Positions 58,710 through 64,000 of a stretch of DNA of 64,000 nucleotides are shown here, piece after piece. The notes under the pieces were generated by a model. That model saw only the letters and a list, made by a program, of their open reading frames with translations. It was not told the origin of the DNA and did not search any database. Location of the stretch: the NCBI GenBank assembly GCA_030549775.1, contig CM060177.1:53570638-53634637 (forward strand), written 5' to 3'. Source of the stretch: Tamarix chinensis. Lineage: Eukaryota; Streptophyta; Magnoliopsida; Caryophyllales; Tamaricaceae. A program made the position numbers and the translations under genes. How positions within the stretch are numbered: position 1 is the stretch's first letter; each line of letters starts with the position of its first letter.

Positions 58710-61656
58710 TGTAACACCCCCATTTATAAGAGTTAAACTTTTAGTTTAAAGAATTATATGTAGAAGCAAAAATAGTTTTAAAAAATTAGGGTATTACTAT
58801 CACACTTGATAAAAGTCCAGTTTTCTCTACCATTTTTATACAAAATGCTAAGGCTAAAATGTTACTCCAATTAATTCAATAACACAATTATAAGAACCAA
58901 AATTGATAGAATCAAAACATATTAATATCATTATGATAAAACAACAATCAGCGATTATAAAATTTAGTGAAAGGAAAATATAAAGGGACATAAGAGGCTA
59001 AGAATATCTAAATCAAAAGATATCAAGTAGGACATTCGATAGTCTTATCTCATAACTCTAAATACTATCTTCAACTAATATTATAAGTTAACCTACAAAT
59101 ACTTTTATCCATTGAAAAAGCAAGGACCCATGAAATAAAACCCTTTAGTATAATGGTACTAAGTAACCTATTATATAAAACTAACGTAAAAAGCTCACAT
59201 GAAAAACATATAAGGTATCACAATAAGATATAGTATGAAATATTAAAATATACATGTGGTAAAAAAATAAAAAAAATCATATCAAATAAAAATATCATCA
59301 AAGCCACATACTACACATGTCCATTTATTTAGAGCATATTGAAACTTATCAACCAAGCAGCCAAGGGATGCTCTCTAAAAGAATGATTAGAACCAATCTC
59401 ACTCAAAGAATATAACATTCAGAATATAACTCAATCAACATCAACCACAAAATTAGGCCTAGAAGGACACTATTGAGCACAAGTAGGTATAAAGGCTACT
59501 ATCAAACCATAGGTAAGCAAAACGACCACTCTCGAACAACAGGTAGGCACAAAGGCTATTATCACACCAATCCAATAATCATTTCAAACCAATAATTATT
59601 GTTTTTTTTTATTTCCTTGAGGGGAGATCATACCAATCTAGAGACCCTAAGGTACTCTGATCATATTTCCACACAAGGGAAATTTAGTATCTTAATGACT
59701 ATTAACCTAAGGATACGAAGGTACCCATATCACACTGGCACACAAAGAAACAATAATACCTTACTGACAAGAACACCTAATCCATAAATATGCATATACT
59801 CAAGAATTTTGTAAAGTTAAAAAGAGTGAGATGTAGGATCTGGTTGGGGCATTAAGGCACATCAGCAAAAATTCATAATCAATTGTGGGCTAAAGTACAT
59901 CTTTAGGGTAGCGACCTCTAACGAGCCAACATTCCTGGTTTCGAGATCTTTCACTTGAAATAGTATAATTTTATTAAGGTAACCATGAGATCACATAAGA
60001 AACACACAAATTTATTTTCCTTACTTAACCATTTTTACTCATTTCTAATTGTTCAAGACAACCATAATGAAAATTAATACTAAAGTTGGCATGGTAATCT
60101 ACCAAGGCCGTTCTAGGTTTAATTATTCACATTTAGGTGTATGAGGATAAAAATGACCAAAATAACATTGAGACCACAATTACCACATCCATTTTAAATA
60201 GTATTTTCATTTTATTCAATATTTTATCATGAAAAGGCTAAAATATAATAAATTAAATATTTTATCCTTACATGTTATTTATCACATAAATTTCTAACAT
60301 TCATTTCTAAAACATCAAATCATATACTTCTATACTCTATAATAAATGATACATATTAGGTATACTTATTAGGATAAATACAATGATATGATCAAAAACA
60401 CCAAATTTCCCTTCAAGCATATAATTATAATAATCATGCTAAAAATAAGTCTAAGCATGGTTAACCTATCATATTAAACATACATAAAATGCATAATGTA
60501 TTTCTAACAATAAAACCATTTTAACATGTCTTCGTACACATAATACTTTACATAAATCATCATGGTTCATTTCACCGAATTTTATGCTAATATTACTAGG
60601 TAGATAATTACAAAATAACAAACATGCTTAACACGATTTATACATCAAAACCCTAATGTGCTATAATGAGATATATAGTATTTTGGTAGAGTATATGGAT
60701 AATAATATAAAAATATCATGGTTTATATATAAAAACACTAATGTGATATCATACGATGTATGGAAATTTAATAGTGTGCATCGGCTACCTAATTTCTAAC
60801 AAAAGCACAAAATATAAGTAACCTACTAAAAAAATTATTAGGCTACACAAATCAACATCTTTTACCTAAAAATAATACCAACATTAACAATAAAAATATC
60901 TAACCCATAAAATAGAAATTTGTATTAAAATATTTGTTAAGTAAATTTTACCAAAATACCCGTGATTCCATAATAGGAGAAAAAGGTCAAACTCACGCTA
61001 TATGGGTAGGGAGCATGAGTCCATGCATGAGGAAGAGGGAGGTTTCATATTAGATGATAAATTGTGGAGTAGATGGACAATTGTGTGGTAGGGATGTTTA
61101 TTGTCTTGGATGGGAAGGGAAGGTGAGGATGATGGTGCTATCAACTGAACAAGGGGCAAGGCTAGAAGGAAGAAGTCGGGTGGAGGCCAAATGATGGAGG
61201 TGGATGCTACAAACTATAAGAGGTAGTGGAGTGTTTAGCTATGGAAAAGAAACTAGAGGTAGGGGTTGGTACTAGTGTTGGATTAATGGGGCACAGAGGG
61301 ATGCATGATGTCTTAGTTAAGGTTACAACACATTGAGTTGGGGTTGGTGTGAGATGAGTGACATGGCTTATGAGGAGGTCATAAGAGAGATGGCATAGGT
61401 GCATGAGGTTCACATAGTTGTGCTTTAGTTGGTGAAAAAAGGTTAATAATGCTATAAGTACTGCAATGGTTTCTAAACTAATTCAAGTCAAATAACTTCA
61501 CAAATTAAGTGAAATAAAATCCCATAAACCAAAATAATTATTACTAAGGATAAAAACAAACCAACAATCAATCCATTAAATGCTTAACATCACGTTAGAA
61601 GTCACATAAAATCAAATAATGCACACAAATTAATCTTCTAAATTTTTGACATTACA
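58710..61656 (+). repeat. LTR of the TGTAA-type family (copy A6)
   Basis: It begins TGTAACACCCCCATTTATAA, the cleanest start in the window, and ends GACATTACA, 2.95 kb. It shares ACCCTTTAGTATAATGGTAC, GTGGGCTAAAGTACATCTTT and GCATTAAGGCACATCAGC with copy A4. A purine block is at 61000-61430. The flanks gaagg and tcaca do not match, so it may be a recombinant. Confidence 0.75.
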
Positions 61657-63831
61657 TCACATAAGTTACAAAGCCTAATCCATGTGTAATCTTTCATTTT
61701 AAATAATTGATTGTGAAAGCTAAAACATAACATAGGGGTGCCATGCCACATCCAACATAGAAGAGGCACTTCTTATGCCTAGTTTATGTCGAATACAAAG
61801 AAAAACTAACCTCATACCTAGGAATCAAGTGTGGGAAGCACTTGATTCCATCATGATATAAGATAAAAAAAATAGAGAGAAGGAAGAATGTATAATGAAA
61901 ATAGATGACTAAGAGTCTATAGAGAGATAGAGATATTCAGATAGCCATACCCTATAGCAACCTGATTAGAGCTCACCCAAGGAAAACATATTAATAGTAG
62001 TAATCAACAATCACCTATAAAACTGTATTATCTATGGGCAATGGAATCAATACCATATGAAAACACTAAAATAATATGTAAATAATAAGGCATAAAACAT
62101 AAAACAATAACATAATATAAAAATCAATTGAAGTAAAGGTATGAAAGAGGATAGGTGTACATGTAAGTTAACAATAAGTGATGTAAGATAAGCATCAATT
62201 CCATAAATTATTGTTATATATAAACACAATCCATTATTTTTTTATGTTTATTTTAGCACCCCCACTATTATTAATTAGATAGAATGGATTAAAGCACCTT
62301 TCAAGGAAGAGCACACCTGAACCACTATTATCGTTCAATGGAATGAACTCTACATATACTAGGGTAACAAACTTCTGTCCACTATTCTTGAACAAATGGA
62401 ATAGTCTAAAGCACCTCTAAAGGTAAATAAAAAAAAAATACTTGAACTACTATTATTGTCTGAAAGAACAAACACAACACCTCGGTCCTAGCTCAAGTAA
62501 TCTTTCTCTTTAAGTGATTAATACCTTATCCATGTGTTACGTCTCTCATAATCATTTTCTCATTCATAATGATTTGAAGAGCTTTACTATACTTAATTTA
62601 GTGTAACGTATTGATGCATCATTCAAAGGAGAACATTCATAAGACATTATTATTGTTCGGCGGAATGGACACATAATATATATTATTTGTTTTGTTATAT
62701 ACACATAATATACATTAGCCTAATTCACGTGATCATTGACTTTAAATGATTAGCATCTTATTATGTAGTTTTGTTATATAAAGAAAATAATGCAAGACTC
62801 ATTTAGATATAAATGAAACATAATTGAAAGCATGTAAGGCACAACCACATAATTATAGGGACATTCCCTAAGGAAAGGTCACAATTTCCCTATGAAACCA
62901 TAATTTCACATTATAAGCATAACCCCATCTATAATACTCATTCATCCATCAAATTTGACTACACCTGACTCAAATATTATTGTTATCAACATATCCAAAA
63001 ATTACGATTTTACTCAAATATCTTACAAATACGATAATGACCATGTCTCTTGAGTTACCATTTATAACCCTTACAAAACCCTAATTTCACAAGTTAGAAA
63101 TAAAGTTTCCCATAAAGCTCATATAATGACCAAATTTAATATGCATTCATAAAATTCCAATACTAACAATATATATGGAAATGAAGGTCTAACTCTAATG
63201 TTTTACACATATGATGATTACACCGCCTGTAAGGTTACTATTTCTAATTTATGTTATTTCCTTATTTTATTTTGACTTAAAAAATTGTATTTACTCCAAA
63301 ATTTTCACATGATATTCTTAGAATATTTTAAACCATTTAACATATTAAATCTAAAATACCCTTAAGGACGCCAAAATACACAAATTTCATAAAAACCATA
63401 TATGTTTAATATCATTACTTTCCAATTATCAAATTACTGCATTACCATATGTATTAAATATACTCATGTACCTTTTACCATAATTTATACAAACCCACAT
63501 TACAATACTATATATCACGCTAATTCACTTAAGGTTTACAAATTAAAAAGTATTGCAGCATTGTCTCATAACAACATTAACAACATGACATTATCAATAT
63601 CATAAAATCCAACATGTGATTTCATAAAAGGTACACATAATCTGCCAAAAGTCCCTAACGACAACATGTATCCTTACCAAACAATTCTCTAGCTTGTAAG
63701 CACATATGAACCTAACCCACTTCCTCTAAGATCACCAAAAATACCTAAGAAATGATGATGATGATGATGATGATGATCATGATGATCATGATCATGATGA
63801 TAATGATAATAATAATAATAATAATAATAAC

Positions 63832-63897
<66 letters not shown>

Positions 63898-64000
63898 CAT
63901 AATTAGAACTTAAGAATACAACCAAGGTAAAGCTTAAGCAAAATAGGGTGGAAAAAGGAGCAAAACCAAAGAAATAGGTATGGGACAAGGTGTGGCACAA
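61657..64000 (+). repeat. LTR of the second type (copy B2), runs out of the window
   Basis: CATAGGGGTGCCATGCCACA then TTTATGTCGAATACAAAGAA (61730-61805) match copy B1 at 37359-37430. From 62260 it has the CACTATTATxGTTCAATGG repeat. No coding signal. It ends in a GAT/TAA microsatellite zone. Confidence 0.5.
63752..63896. repeat. (GAT)n and (TAA)n compound microsatellite
   Basis: ATGATGATG runs, GATCATGATGATCATGATCA, then about 30 AAT units with few breaks. The minus-strand ORF rich in Tyr and His over it is an artefact. Confidence 0.97.

Noticed and set aside
58705..61661. Target duplication for LTR copy A6
   Set aside because: The flanks gaagg and tcaca differ completely, so no duplication is claimed.
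63689..64000. 103-codon minus-strand ORF with Tyr and His runs
   Set aside because: It is the translation of GAT and TAA microsatellites.
1..64000. tRNA, rRNA, CRISPR arrays, bacterial-type operons, organelle inserts
   Set aside because: No cloverleaf-like sequence, rRNA signature, spacer array or plastid or mitochondrial gene text was recognised. The window is plant nuclear repeat DNA.

Overview
This window is nuclear DNA of a flowering plant. It is AT-rich and I found no intact host gene. What can be recognised is a graveyard of plant transposable elements: Ty1/copia (including a Sirevirus), Ty3/gypsy, large LTRs beginning TGTAAYACCCC or similar, hAT, CACTA, LINE and Stowaway-like MITEs. 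All coding relics carry stops and frameshifts. This looks like gene-poor, probably pericentromeric heterochromatin. The species cannot be named from the sequence.

Layout. 1-5125: 3' part of a Sirevirus (RT end, RNase H, third env-like ORF, polypurine tract, 1.77 kb LTR with ~111 bp repeats). 5126-7483: unassigned. 7484-12917: nearly complete, decayed Ty3/gypsy element on the minus strand, with gag, PR, RT, RH and INT between short divergent LTRs. 12918-19593: intergenic DNA with a duplicated segment around an (AT)35 run, a MITE candidate and a small GC-richer island. 19594-36681: a second Ty1/copia element (minus) with 348-350 bp LTRs, split by a ~3.05 kb solo LTR (23582-35133, TSD TATTT/CATTT), which is itself split by an 8.5 kb hAT element (24720-33216, TSD catttatg/catgtatg) carrying a dead transposase and a LINE fragment. 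36682-37284: two abutting Stowaway-like MITEs. 37285-64000: a pile of related large LTRs in both orientations. One of them (37711-49867, perfect ATGCT TSD) is split by a CACTA element (40459-49366) that carries a Ulp1-type peptidase relic, a host gene-like fragment on the opposite strand, an older LTR fragment and a Stowaway MITE. After it come LTR copies at 50811-52564 (minus), 52565-57362, 57363-58709 and 58710-61656 (plus), and a second LTR type to the window end.

No genes work together here. The biology is order of insertion: host DNA, then retroelements, then solo-LTR formation or insertion, then DNA transposons inside those LTRs. The most informative points are the dated three-level nests with matching target duplications, the gene-like fragment inside the CACTA element, the LTR-resident minisatellites that change in copy number between copies, and the strand-asymmetric purine blocks at one fixed place in the large LTRs. 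I see no evidence of a wholly new system.
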